Assembly: GCA_038234785.1 (NCBI GenBank)
Contig: JBBQTC010000003.1
Span: 56,538 to 120,537, forward strand
DNA: 64,000 nucleotides
Reading direction: 5' to 3'
Origin: UBA668 sp038234785
GTDB taxonomy: Bacteria > Actinomycetota > Acidimicrobiia > Acidimicrobiales > Ilumatobacteraceae
The notes under the pieces are model-generated. The model had not been told where the DNA came from and ran no database searches. It saw only the letters and a list, made by a program, of their open reading frames with translations. Both the position numbers and the translations under genes were made by a program. Of the stretch, positions 19,320 to 27,664 are shown piece after piece; the first letter of the stretch is position 1; each line of letters starts with the position of its first letter.

Positions 19320-19335
19320 ATACCCCTGGGGGTTA
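19320..19335. promoter_or_regulatory. CsoR/CstR-like operator upstream of sqr
   Basis: ATACCCC-TGG-GGGTTA is nearly palindromic and resembles the ATACCCC-n-GGGGTAT operators of the CsoR/CstR/RcnR repressor family. It lies 38 bases upstream of the sqr ATG and overlaps the stop codon of the DUF3054 gene. CstR-type repressors respond to persulfide and commonly control sqr and DsrE-like genes, so sulfide-responsive control is a reasonable inference. No csoR-type gene is in the window. Confidence 0.55.
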
Positions 19336-19710
19336 GGGTCGAATGTCCCGTTCGGATCGCCATTCGACCACGACACGCCATCCCACCAGGAAGAATCCGG
19401 TGAAGAGGGTGGCGACGATGATGAATGGGAGCGCCGTACCGCGGTCGAAGACGAAGCGCCGCAGCAGCATCCCGACGATCACCGTGGTGAGCCAGATCAC
19501 CACGCCGGCGGCGGGTGCCCACGGTGACTTCCAGGCCCGGGCGATCACCCACCCAAGGGCGAGTGCGATCACGAATGGGGCGGCCACCTTCAGCGCGCCG
19601 ACCACGACGTTGCCGGTTTCATCGTGGGTCCGGCGGCCGATGGCCACGAACACCAGGACGGCCACCACATCGGCGACTGCCGACCAGACGACGACCCGCC
19701 GCTCAGCCAT
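19333..19710 (-). CDS. DUF3054 family membrane protein
   Basis: 125 residues with four predicted membrane segments. The N-terminal motif DVVAVLVFVAIGRRTHDE is characteristic of the DUF3054 family, whose function is unknown. Later segments are VAAPFVIALALGWVIARAW, WAPAAGVVIWLTTVIVGMLLRRFVF and LPFIIVATLFTGFFLVGWRVV. ATG 19710 overlaps the flavin reductase stop by 8 bases (ATGGCTGA), so the two are co-translated. Its 3' end runs into the candidate sqr operator. Confidence 0.8.
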   Translation of the reverse strand: MAERRVVVWSAVADVVAVLVFVAIGRRTHDETGNVVVGALKVAAPFVIALALGWVIARAWKSPWAPAAGVVIWLTTVIVGMLLRRFVFDRGTALPFIIVATLFTGFFLVGWRVVVEWRSERDIRP

Positions 19711-20203
19711 CGAGGGCGAACCTTCCCACCTGGCCGCGGTAGAACAGCAGCGGCACGGGCTCGAGATCGGGGTGCACGTGGGCGAGCTCGACCACCGACC
19801 CCAACACGAACTGGTGGTCGCCGGCGGGGACGACCTCCTGGATCGTGCAGTCGATCCATGCGATTGCACCGTCGAGGATCGGCGACCCGGTGATCGGTGA
19901 CGGGTGCCAGCTGATGTTCTCGAACGGCTCGGCGATGCTGCTCTTCGCGAACCGCCAGCACAGATCGCCCTGCGTGCAACCGAGCACGTTGACGCAGAAC
20001 GAGCCCGTCTCGCGGATCGCGTGCCAGCGCTCGGACTCGTTCATCGGCAGGAACCCCACGAGCGCCGGCTCCAGCGACACCGACGTGAACGAGCCGATGG
20101 TGAACCCGACCGGCGTGCCGTCTGCCTGCGTCGCGGTGACCACCGTGACACCGGTGGGGAAGTGGCCGAGCACCTGACGGAACAGCGTTGAGTCGATCGA
20201 CAT
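19703..20203 (-). CDS. Flavin reductase-like FMN-binding protein
   Basis: 166 residues, full-length single-domain member of the flavin reductase/HpaC family (split beta-barrel). Visible are FRQVLGHFPTGVTVVTA, PVGFTIGSFTSVSLEPALVGFLP, FCVNVL and GDHQFVLGSVVEL. Such proteins supply reduced FMN or FAD to a monooxygenase; no obvious monooxygenase partner is adjacent. ATG 20203 is supported by TACAGT (20211-20216, minus strand) ending 7 bases upstream. Longer in-frame starts would run into the divergent cyclo-ligase gene. Confidence 0.87.
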   Translation of the reverse strand: MSIDSTLFRQVLGHFPTGVTVVTATQADGTPVGFTIGSFTSVSLEPALVGFLPMNESERWHAIRETGSFCVNVLGCTQGDLCWRFAKSSIAEPFENISWHPSPITGSPILDGAIAWIDCTIQEVVPAGDHQFVLGSVVELAHVHPDLEPVPLLFYRGQVGRFALDG

Positions 20204-20256
20204 GCGGTCGACTGTAGATGACGAGACCTGGCGGTGCCCCTGTGGGAACCTTGGGC

Positions 20257-20775
20257 ATGGACGACAAGGCCACGATCCGTCGCCGGATGCGCATGGTGCG
20301 CGAGATGGTCGACGACCGCCTGATGCGCAGCGTCGACCTGTGGGCCCAGGTCGCAGCGCTCCCCGAGTACACGGCTGCCACCACGGTGATGGCATTCAGC
20401 GGGTTCGGGACCGAGCCCGACACCGACCCGCTCGTCGCCCGCCTTGCGGCCGAGGGCAAGCGGTTGCTGCTCCCGCGCATCGAGGACGGCGAGATCGTGG
20501 TGTGCGACGCCTCGGGGCCGATGGCGGCCAGCCGCATCGGGGTGCACGAACCTCAGGGTCCTGCGCTGCCGTTCGACCTCGTGGAGTTCGTCATCGTGCC
20601 CGGCCTCGCCTTCACTCCCGAGGGAGATCGGCTCGGATACGGTGCGGGTTTCTACGACCGGTTCCTCCCGAAGGTGCCGGTGCCGAACGCGGGCGTGTGC
20701 TTCGCCGAACAGGTGGTGCCGACGCTGCCGGTCGAAGCACACGACATCCGCGTGCAGCGAGTGATCTTCGGCTGA
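20257..20775 (+). CDS. 5-formyltetrahydrofolate cyclo-ligase
   Basis: ATP-dependent conversion of 5-formyl-THF to 5,10-methenyl-THF, 172 residues. It has the N-terminal KATIRRRMRMVRE helix, the basic KRLLLPRI segment and the nucleotide-binding signature VPGLAFTPEGDRLGYGAGFYDRFL. ATG 20257 gives the typical N-terminus; an in-frame ATG at 20218 would add 13 unconvincing residues. Its TGA abuts the convergent stop of the next gene in TGATCA, with no terminator between them. Confidence 0.9.
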   Translation: MDDKATIRRRMRMVREMVDDRLMRSVDLWAQVAALPEYTAATTVMAFSGFGTEPDTDPLVARLAAEGKRLLLPRIEDGEIVVCDASGPMAASRIGVHEPQGPALPFDLVEFVIVPGLAFTPEGDRLGYGAGFYDRFLPKVPVPNAGVCFAEQVVPTLPVEAHDIRVQRVIFG

Positions 20776-22104
<1,329 letters not shown>

Positions 22105-22111
22105 GGGCGAC

Positions 22112-22137
22112 AGGCTAGGCACGGTGGAGCGCTCCAC
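22112..22137 (-). promoter_or_regulatory. Predicted promoter and palindromic operator of inositol-1-phosphate synthase
   Basis: On the minus strand TAGCCT (22112-22117) ends 7 bases before the ATG. The perfect 14-base palindrome GTGGAGCGCTCCAC (22124-22137) lies from the spacer into the -35 region, where a repressor dimer would block transcription. A further CGCTCCA half-copy follows at about 22146. The binding protein is unknown. Confidence 0.45.
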
Positions 22138-22155
22138 ATCCCACCCGCTCCAAAT

Positions 22156-23349
22156 TCAGCTCTGGGTGAGCGACCGCTGCAAGGGGGTGGGGAATCGTGG
22201 CGTGACCTTGGTGTCGCCGATCTCGGCCCGCCACCGCTCGGCCACCGCCCCGACGGCACGCCGCGAGCGGCTCGTCACCTTGGTGAGGAACTCGACGCCG
22301 ATCGTTCCATCGGGTCGTTGCGCCCAGCCCCCCACGACCCGACCGTCGACCCACACGGTTGGCCCGACGTTGCCGTTCTTGTCGAACAGCGGACCGCCGA
22401 ACGCGGTGTACTCGCCCAGGTACCACTCGCGGCCCTTCCAGCCCATTGCCGTTGCGTCGAGGGCGGGGAGCAACACCACCCAGGAGTCAGGTGCTCCCAC
22501 GTCCTCGAGGTCGTCGGGCAGCAGCCACGCCGTCTCGTCGTTGTCGAGCTCCACCTGCACCGCGCCGATCGCCGCCAGGGCAGTCTTCACCGGGGCCTGC
22601 GTCCAGCCGGTCCACCACTGCACGTCGGCGGTCGTGGCCGGACCGAAGGAGGCCAGGTATCGGCGCACCAGCTCGGTGCGGGACTCGGTCTCGTCCGCCC
22701 CTGCCAGGCCACCCGGCAACCAGTCCGCCATCACGCTCCACCGGTACTCGCTGCTCGTCCACCCACCCGTCGGTGTCGTGCGCACGATGGCTGCCTCGAA
22801 ACCGAGGTCGAGCAGCAGCCTCGTGTGCGCGGCCTGTTCGGCGGCGTAGTTGCCCGAGCCGACGCGAATCTTGGTGGCCAGCGCCGGCACCGCCTTGCCC
22901 AGTGCACGGGCGCTGGTCGGACCGAGACGGTGCAGCGCGGCGAGCGTGTCGGCGCTGGCAGCGGCGACCCACGCGTCGGGGTCGGGCATGCCGCTGAGGG
23001 CGACCCACTTGACGAGGTTCCTTCGCTCGAGTCGCGCCACGTCGACGGTGCACGACGCGTGCATCACCCTCGCAGTCGCGGGAGTGCACACCCAGATCGT
23101 GCGCCGCATGCCGTGATGCCGAACCAACGACCGTGCGTCGTAGAGCGCGGCGCTCGTCGGTGCAAGCGACGGAGTGGCCATCCGGGCCATTGCCGACAGG
23201 TACACCGAGGCCGGGTCGGTGCCGTGCAACGCCAGCACGGAGTCGGCGATGTCGGCCACGTCGTCGCTGCGCGCCGGGTCGGCCAGTCGATGGCGGACGC
23301 CCAGCCGGGCGCGCCGCTGCTCGTCGGAGATGCGTGGAAGCGCGTTCAT
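22156..23349 (-). CDS. Winged-helix DNA-binding protein of the AlkZ/YcaQ (HTH_42) superfamily
   Basis: 397 residues, typical length. The superfamily pattern is visible: VLALHGTDPASVYLSAMARM, LVRHHGMRRTIWVCTPATARVMHA, SFGPATTADVQWWTGW, LLPALDATAMGWKGREWYLG and TVWVDGRVVGGWAQRPDGTI. Characterised members are DNA glycosylases that remove bulky or crosslinked adducts using a QxQ or QxD motif; the corresponding stretch here reads HGTD, so catalysis is uncertain. It lies 30 bases downstream of the SOS-boxed HNH gene on the same strand and may be induced with it. Confidence 0.8.
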   Translation of the reverse strand: MNALPRISDEQRRARLGVRHRLADPARSDDVADIADSVLALHGTDPASVYLSAMARMATPSLAPTSAALYDARSLVRHHGMRRTIWVCTPATARVMHASCTVDVARLERRNLVKWVALSGMPDPDAWVAAASADTLAALHRLGPTSARALGKAVPALATKIRVGSGNYAAEQAAHTRLLLDLGFEAAIVRTTPTGGWTSSEYRWSVMADWLPGGLAGADETESRTELVRRYLASFGPATTADVQWWTGWTQAPVKTALAAIGAVQVELDNDETAWLLPDDLEDVGAPDSWVVLLPALDATAMGWKGREWYLGEYTAFGGPLFDKNGNVGPTVWVDGRVVGGWAQRPDGTIGVEFLTKVTSRSRRAVGAVAERWRAEIGDTKVTPRFPTPLQRSLTQS

Positions 23350-23379
23350 GTTCGACCCATGCTGCCATCGACCCGAGCG

Positions 23380-24573
23380 TCAGGCCGCCGCCTGGATTCT
23401 TGGTCGCTTCGGCGGACACGCGAACACCGTGCCGTCGGCGAGCTCCACTCGCAGATGCTGCGCGTCGCCGTGGACCCGGGTTCCGGGCTGGTGCTTGCGC
23501 GTGTGGTGGTGTCGGCACCACATGAAGAGGTTGTCGAGATCGGTGGCGCCGCCCTCCTCGAACGCGACGAGGTGATCGATGTCGCACCACGCCGCCGGGA
23601 TGTGGCACCCGGGCCACCGGCACCCGCCGTCGCGAACCACGAGCGCCTTGTACTGGTCGTGGGTGGCGAAGCGCACCGTGCGGCCGAGATCGAGAATCCG
23701 GGAGCCCTCGGTGACGATGCGTTGCATGGTCGCGTTCTCGGCGATCTGGCGGGCGACATGAGCCGGGATGGTGTGCCCCGTCGCGGTGGTGGCGGGATCG
23801 CTGGTGAGGCCGGCGTACGACTCGGCCGAGATGGTGATGACGAGGTTGGCGCCTTCGCGTCCGCCGCGGACATCGCCTTTGGCGTAGGCGGCGCAGAGCT
23901 GGATGAGCCCGTCGGCGAGTCGCTGCTCGGTGCTGCGAGCGTCGTGCTCGTTGGGCTTGCCGGCGATCGCGGTGATGGTGGCCCTGAACTCGGCGGTCTC
24001 TCGTTCGGGAAGTCGGACCAGCGTGTCGATCATCCCGTCGTCGGTGGTGCCGAAGCGGATCGACCGTTGCTGGTAGCGACGATGTGCTGCCTGTTCCTCG
24101 GACTCCTCGGTGTGGATCCGCCGCCAGGCCTGTGCCGCCTCGCCGGCCTGTCGAGGGGTGGCGCCCTTGCACGCGTCGACGAGTTCCGCGACGTCGGCCC
24201 CCTCTGGCGGATTCGTGACGGCGTCGTGCAACGCCTCGGCGGCGTCGGGCGACAGGTGGCCCTGGGACACGGCGTCGTCGAGCTCCGGTGAACTCCCGAG
24301 CGCCGCGCCGAGCTTGGCCTTGCGCTTGGCGTTGCCGTACGAGGTCTTGGTGGTGTTGGTGAGCCAGTCGGCGATGTCGCGAGCGCCCGAGCCCTGCCAC
24401 ACCTTGCGAGCGTCGGCTTCGGCGATCCACTTCGACTGGATGACGGTCAACCTGTCGATCACCCCCTGCAGGCCGCGGATCCCGCCACGCAGGCCACCGG
24501 CAGTCGCGGTCGTCGGCTCGATCCGCGCCATCAGGTCGATTGCCTGGTCACAGAGTCCGAGAGCACGATCCAT
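23380..24573 (-). CDS. DUF222 / HNH endonuclease domain protein (13E12-repeat-like), SOS-regulated
   Basis: 397 residues: an N-terminal helical DUF222 region and a C-terminal HNH nuclease motif CRWPGCHIPAAWCDIDHLV with GGATDLDNLFMWCRHHHTRKH. These proteins are abundant in actinomycetes; cellular roles are mostly unknown. ATG 24573 is chosen because TACCAT ends 7 bases upstream and a perfect LexA-type box precedes it. The alternative GTG 24630 overlaps the SET gene stop but would put the operator inside the coding sequence. Confidence 0.85.
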   Translation of the reverse strand: MDRALGLCDQAIDLMARIEPTTATAGGLRGGIRGLQGVIDRLTVIQSKWIAEADARKVWQGSGARDIADWLTNTTKTSYGNAKRKAKLGAALGSSPELDDAVSQGHLSPDAAEALHDAVTNPPEGADVAELVDACKGATPRQAGEAAQAWRRIHTEESEEQAAHRRYQQRSIRFGTTDDGMIDTLVRLPERETAEFRATITAIAGKPNEHDARSTEQRLADGLIQLCAAYAKGDVRGGREGANLVITISAESYAGLTSDPATTATGHTIPAHVARQIAENATMQRIVTEGSRILDLGRTVRFATHDQYKALVVRDGGCRWPGCHIPAAWCDIDHLVAFEEGGATDLDNLFMWCRHHHTRKHQPGTRVHGDAQHLRVELADGTVFACPPKRPRIQAAA

Positions 24574-24580
24574 GTGAAGG

Positions 24581-24601
24581 ATGGTAGCGAACGTATGTTC
24601 G
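24581..24601 (-). promoter_or_regulatory. SOS (LexA) box and -10 element of the HNH gene
   Basis: The minus strand reads CGAACATACGTTCG (24588-24601), an exact CGAAC-n4-GTTCG actinobacterial SOS box with perfect symmetry in the arms. One base later comes TACCAT (24581-24586), whose end is 7 bases from the ATG at 24573. LexA bound here would cover the promoter between -35 and -10. Mycobacterial 13E12-repeat genes are known to carry such boxes. Confidence 0.85.
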
Positions 24602-24626
24602 TGAGACAACCTGGAAGCAGAGGAGT

Positions 24627-25139
24627 TCACTGACGCGTGATTCGGTCGCGCAGGCCCGGTGGCCAGTGTCCGGCATAGCGCTCTTGGAGCTCGCGAAGCC
24701 GCCAGTCCTCACCAGTGATCACGCCGCGGCACCGAGTGGATCCGCAGTCGCATAGCAGACGGAAGGTCGGGTCGTCGGAGATCGTGCCGTAGTCGACCGT
24801 GAGCTCCTCGCCCCGATCGACCGCGCGAAGCGTGGCGAGTTCGAAGGCGCCCACCGGCCAGAGCGTCGGGTCGCACGAGTGGTTGCCGAAGTGTGCGGTC
24901 GTGTTCGGCGGCAGGACGATATGTGCGTCGGCGCCCACGGCGAAGGTGTCGATGTACTCCCCCTCGGCAGCATCGGCGAACAGTCGATGTAGCTCGTCAG
25001 TGGTGACCAAGCGCCCTCCGATTCGAATGACAACGACGTCGGCATCGAGCGGCCCGAGAGCGAACAGGCCATCGCCGGCGATCTCGGATCGACTCACTTC
25101 CAGCGAAGGATGCGTCCACACCTCTGTGGGGATGTCCAT
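24627..25139 (-). CDS. SET-domain protein
   Basis: 170 residues with bacterial SET-domain features: RSEIAGDGLFALGPLDADVVVIRIGG (N-terminal SET), the S-adenosylmethionine-site motif FGNHSCDPTLW, EELTVDYG, and a post-SET-like CDCGSTRCRG. Related proteins methylate lysines; bacterial substrates are largely unknown. ATG 25139 gives a compact domain; in-frame sequence upstream overlaps the ilv leader region and is not used. The stop overlaps a possible GTG of the HNH gene. Confidence 0.78.
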   Translation of the reverse strand: MDIPTEVWTHPSLEVSRSEIAGDGLFALGPLDADVVVIRIGGRLVTTDELHRLFADAAEGEYIDTFAVGADAHIVLPPNTTAHFGNHSCDPTLWPVGAFELATLRAVDRGEELTVDYGTISDDPTFRLLCDCGSTRCRGVITGEDWRLRELQERYAGHWPPGLRDRITRQ

Positions 25140-25238
25140 TTCTGAATACAACCAGATCGCCGCGCTCGATGGGCTTCGCGGAACCTGTCCGTGCGACCAG
25201 GTTGCGAATCCCGCGCCCGTAGTGCCACAATGTCGCCG

Positions 25239-25283
25239 ATGCGTGCGCACCTCACCTTCGGTCTCGTAGTAATTCTCGTGTAG
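25239..25283 (+). CDS. Leader peptide of the ilvBNC operon
   Basis: The 14-codon frame ATG...TAG encodes MRAHLTFGLVVILV: the last six residues are Leu-Val-Val-Ile-Leu-Val, the three end products of the pathway. The control codons include GTA GTA ATT, which are uncommon in this GC-rich sequence. It ends 88 bases before the ilvB ATG and is followed by an attenuator hairpin. CACAAT (25226-25231) ends 7 bases before the ATG, with TTGCGA 18 bases further up, so the transcript may start at the peptide. An in-frame ATG at 25230 would add three residues. Confidence 0.8.
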   Translation: MRAHLTFGLVVILV

Positions 25284-25342
25284 ACGCACGCCCACATATC
25301 CGCGTGCGTCCAGCCTCCCGTTCGGGGGGCTTCTTCGTTTTT
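25283..25342 (+). terminator. Attenuator region of ilvBNC: hairpin followed by intrinsic terminator
   Basis: First hairpin: GACGCACG (25283-25290) pairs perfectly with CGTGCGTC (25303-25310), starting in the leader stop codon. Second hairpin: AGCCTCCC (25312-25319), loop GTTC, GGGGGGCT (25324-25331), followed by TCTTCGTTTTT, a classic intrinsic terminator. GCGTGCG in the leader codons (25241-25247) can also pair with CGCACGC (25285-25291), giving a competing fold. How stalling on Val/Ile/Leu codons prevents the terminator is not resolved by eye. Confidence 0.75.
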
Positions 25343-25371
25343 CCGGCAACGTTCGACAACCAGGAGTACCC

Positions 25372-27120
25372 ATGAAGATCACCGGGGCGCAAGCCCTCAT
25401 CAAATCGCTCGAGATGGAACAGGTCGAAACCATCTTCGGTCTGCCCGGCGGATGCATCCTGCCCGCCTACGACCCGCTGCTCGACTCGTCGATCCGGCAC
25501 ATTCTCGTGCGCCACGAGCAGGGCGCCGGCCACATGGCCGAGGGGTACGCCCATGTCACGGGCCGACCGGGCGTGGCCATGGTCACCAGCGGTCCGGCGG
25601 CCACCAACATGGTGACGCCGCTGATGGACGCCTACATGGACTCGATCCCGATGGTCTGCATCACCGGCCAGGTGGCCACCACCGCCATCGGCAGCGACGC
25701 GTTCCAGGAGTGCGACACCGTCGGCATCACACGCAGCGCCACCAAGCACAACGAGCTGGTGATGAGCGCGCAGGACATTCCGATGGCCGTGCGCCAGGCG
25801 TTCCACATCGCCACCACCGGCCGGCCCGGGCCGACGTTGATCGACGTGCCCAAGGACTGCCTCACCAACATGATGGAGTGGTACTGGCCGACCGACCAGG
25901 AGGTCATCGACAGCCTCCCCGGGTATCGCCCCAACGTGAAGGGCCACCCGCGGATGATCAAGGAAGCCGCGAAGCTCATCCTCGCCAGTGAGCGCCCGAT
26001 CATCTACGCCGGCGGCGGCATCCTCAAGGCCCGCGCTGCCGAGGCGCTGCGCGAACTGGCGGAGCTGACCGACATCCACGTCGTCACCACCCTCATGGCC
26101 CGCGGAGCGTTCCCCGACGATCACCCGCTGTGCCTCGGGATGCCCGGAATGCACGGCAACGCCACGGCGATCACCTCCATGCAGAAGGCCGATCTGTTGA
26201 TCACGCTCGGCGCCAGGTTCGACGACCGCATCACCGGCAAGGTCTCGGCGTTCGCTCCCGAGGCGAAGATCATCCACGTCGACATCGACCCGGCCGAGCA
26301 GGGCAAGGTCCGTCGGCCCGACGTCCCGATCGTGGGTGACGCGAAGTACGTCATCGAGGAGATCGTCAAGGCCATCAAGGACCTGCTCCAGAGCGGCACG
26401 ACGCAGGCCGACACGGGTGCGTGGAAGAGCCGCATCAGCGGCTGGCGCGAGCAGTTCCCCCTCGCCTACGAACCCAGCGAGCCGGGTGACGCCCTGAAGC
26501 CCCAGTTCTGTCTCGAGCAGTTGCGCGACTCGGCGCCCGAGGGCACGATCCTGGTGTCGGGCGTCGGCCAGCACCAGATGTGGAGCAGCCAGTACTGGAA
26601 CTTCACCGAGCCCTACACCTGGGTCAACTCGGGCGGTCTGGGCACGATGGGCTTCAGCATCCCGGCGGCGATCGGCGCCAAGGTCGGCCGCCCCGACCGC
26701 ACCGTGTGGGCCATCGACGGTGACGGGTGCTTCCAGATGACCGCCCAGGAACTGGTCACGGCCAGCGTCGAGCGGATCCCCATCAAGGTCGCGATCCTCA
26801 ACAACAGCTACCTCGGCATGGTGCGCCAGTGGCAGGAGATGTTCTACGACGAGCGCTACAGCGAGGTCTATCTCTCGCCCGAGGTGCCCGACTTCGTCAA
26901 GTGGGCCGAGGCCATGGGCTGCGTGGGCATCCGGGTCGACAGTCCCGAAGAGGTCCAGCCCGCGATCGACAAGGCCAACAGCATCGACGACCGCCCCGTG
27001 GTGATCGATTTCCGGGTCGATGCACGCGAAAAGGTCTTCCCGATGGTCGCCGCCGGCCAGGCCAACGACGACATGATCCTGCCCGACTTCCAGAACCAGA
27101 ACCGAGGCGCACTGCGATGA
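25372..27120 (+). CDS. ilvB: Acetolactate synthase large subunit
   Basis: Thiamine-diphosphate enzyme that condenses pyruvate with pyruvate or 2-oxobutyrate; 582 residues. Visible: VETIFGLPGGCILPAYDPL and the catalytic glutamate in VRHEQGAGHMAEGYA (near 50), the FAD-domain segment ADLLITLGARFDDRITGK, and the ThDP/Mg motif from GDGCF to NNSYLGMVRQWQEMFYDERYS. CAGGAG is well placed before the ATG. First structural gene after the attenuator; its stop overlaps ilvN. Confidence 0.96.
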   Translation: MKITGAQALIKSLEMEQVETIFGLPGGCILPAYDPLLDSSIRHILVRHEQGAGHMAEGYAHVTGRPGVAMVTSGPAATNMVTPLMDAYMDSIPMVCITGQVATTAIGSDAFQECDTVGITRSATKHNELVMSAQDIPMAVRQAFHIATTGRPGPTLIDVPKDCLTNMMEWYWPTDQEVIDSLPGYRPNVKGHPRMIKEAAKLILASERPIIYAGGGILKARAAEALRELAELTDIHVVTTLMARGAFPDDHPLCLGMPGMHGNATAITSMQKADLLITLGARFDDRITGKVSAFAPEAKIIHVDIDPAEQGKVRRPDVPIVGDAKYVIEEIVKAIKDLLQSGTTQADTGAWKSRISGWREQFPLAYEPSEPGDALKPQFCLEQLRDSAPEGTILVSGVGQHQMWSSQYWNFTEPYTWVNSGGLGTMGFSIPAAIGAKVGRPDRTVWAIDGDGCFQMTAQELVTASVERIPIKVAILNNSYLGMVRQWQEMFYDERYSEVYLSPEVPDFVKWAEAMGCVGIRVDSPEEVQPAIDKANSIDDRPVVIDFRVDAREKVFPMVAAGQANDDMILPDFQNQNRGALR

Positions 27121-27659
27121 GCGAGGACTTCAACCACCACATCCTGTCCGTCCTCGTGCAGAACCGGCCCGGAGTGCTCGCTCGCGTTGCGGGCCTGTTC
27201 GCTCGTCGTGGCTTCAACATCTTCAGCCTCGCCGTCGCTCCTGCGGAGGCGGAGGGCTTCAGTCGGATCACCATCGTCGTCGACCTCGACTCGAGCCCAC
27301 TCGAGCAGATCACCAAGCAGCTGTTCAAGCTGATCGAGGTCGTGAAGATCAGCGAGCTCGATCCTCGTCGCAGTGTGGAGCGTGAGCTGCTCCTGGCGAC
27401 CGTCCGCGCGACGGCCGATCAGCGAGGCCAGGTCGTCGAGCTGGTGAACATCTTCGAGGGCAAGATCCTTGCCGTCGGCATCGAGGCCATCACCGTCTCG
27501 CTCGACGGCCACCCCGACAAGCTCGACGATTTTGAGGAACTCCTGGCCACTTATGGCATCGTGGAGCTGCAACGGACCGGGCGGGTCGCTCTGCCCAAGC
27601 TCGATCGCGACGCACGACTGCGTGCCGTCCAGAACACCAACAAGGGAAAGGCTGGCTGA
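27117..27659 (+). CDS. ilvN: Acetolactate synthase small (regulatory) subunit
   Basis: 180 residues. An N-terminal ACT domain (HHILSVLVQNRPGVLARVAGLFARRGFNIFSLAVAP) binds the feedback effector valine in known enzymes; the C-terminal ALS_ss_C domain follows (VELVNIFEGKILAVGIEAITVSLDGHPDKLDDF). The ATG overlaps the ilvB stop in ATGA, so the subunits are coupled. ilvC starts 5 bases later behind GGGAAAGG. Confidence 0.95.
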   Translation: MSEDFNHHILSVLVQNRPGVLARVAGLFARRGFNIFSLAVAPAEAEGFSRITIVVDLDSSPLEQITKQLFKLIEVVKISELDPRRSVERELLLATVRATADQRGQVVELVNIFEGKILAVGIEAITVSLDGHPDKLDDFEELLATYGIVELQRTGRVALPKLDRDARLRAVQNTNKGKAG

Positions 27660-27664
27660 CCTTC

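Noticed and set aside
23340..23365. Second SOS box in front of the AlkZ-like gene
   Set aside because: GTTCATGTTCGAC contains one half-site, but the other arm does not match CGAAC-n4-GTTCG.
22318..24291. Long open frame antisense to the AlkZ-like and HNH genes
   Set aside because: GC-rich codon bias leaves the antisense frames open for hundreds of codons. The translation is rich in Arg, Gly, Asp and His with no motifs, and the opposite strand holds clear proteins.
25140..25371. T-box riboswitch upstream of ilvB
   Set aside because: No T-box sequence (TGGnACCGCG) or specifier stem is seen; the leader peptide explains the terminator.
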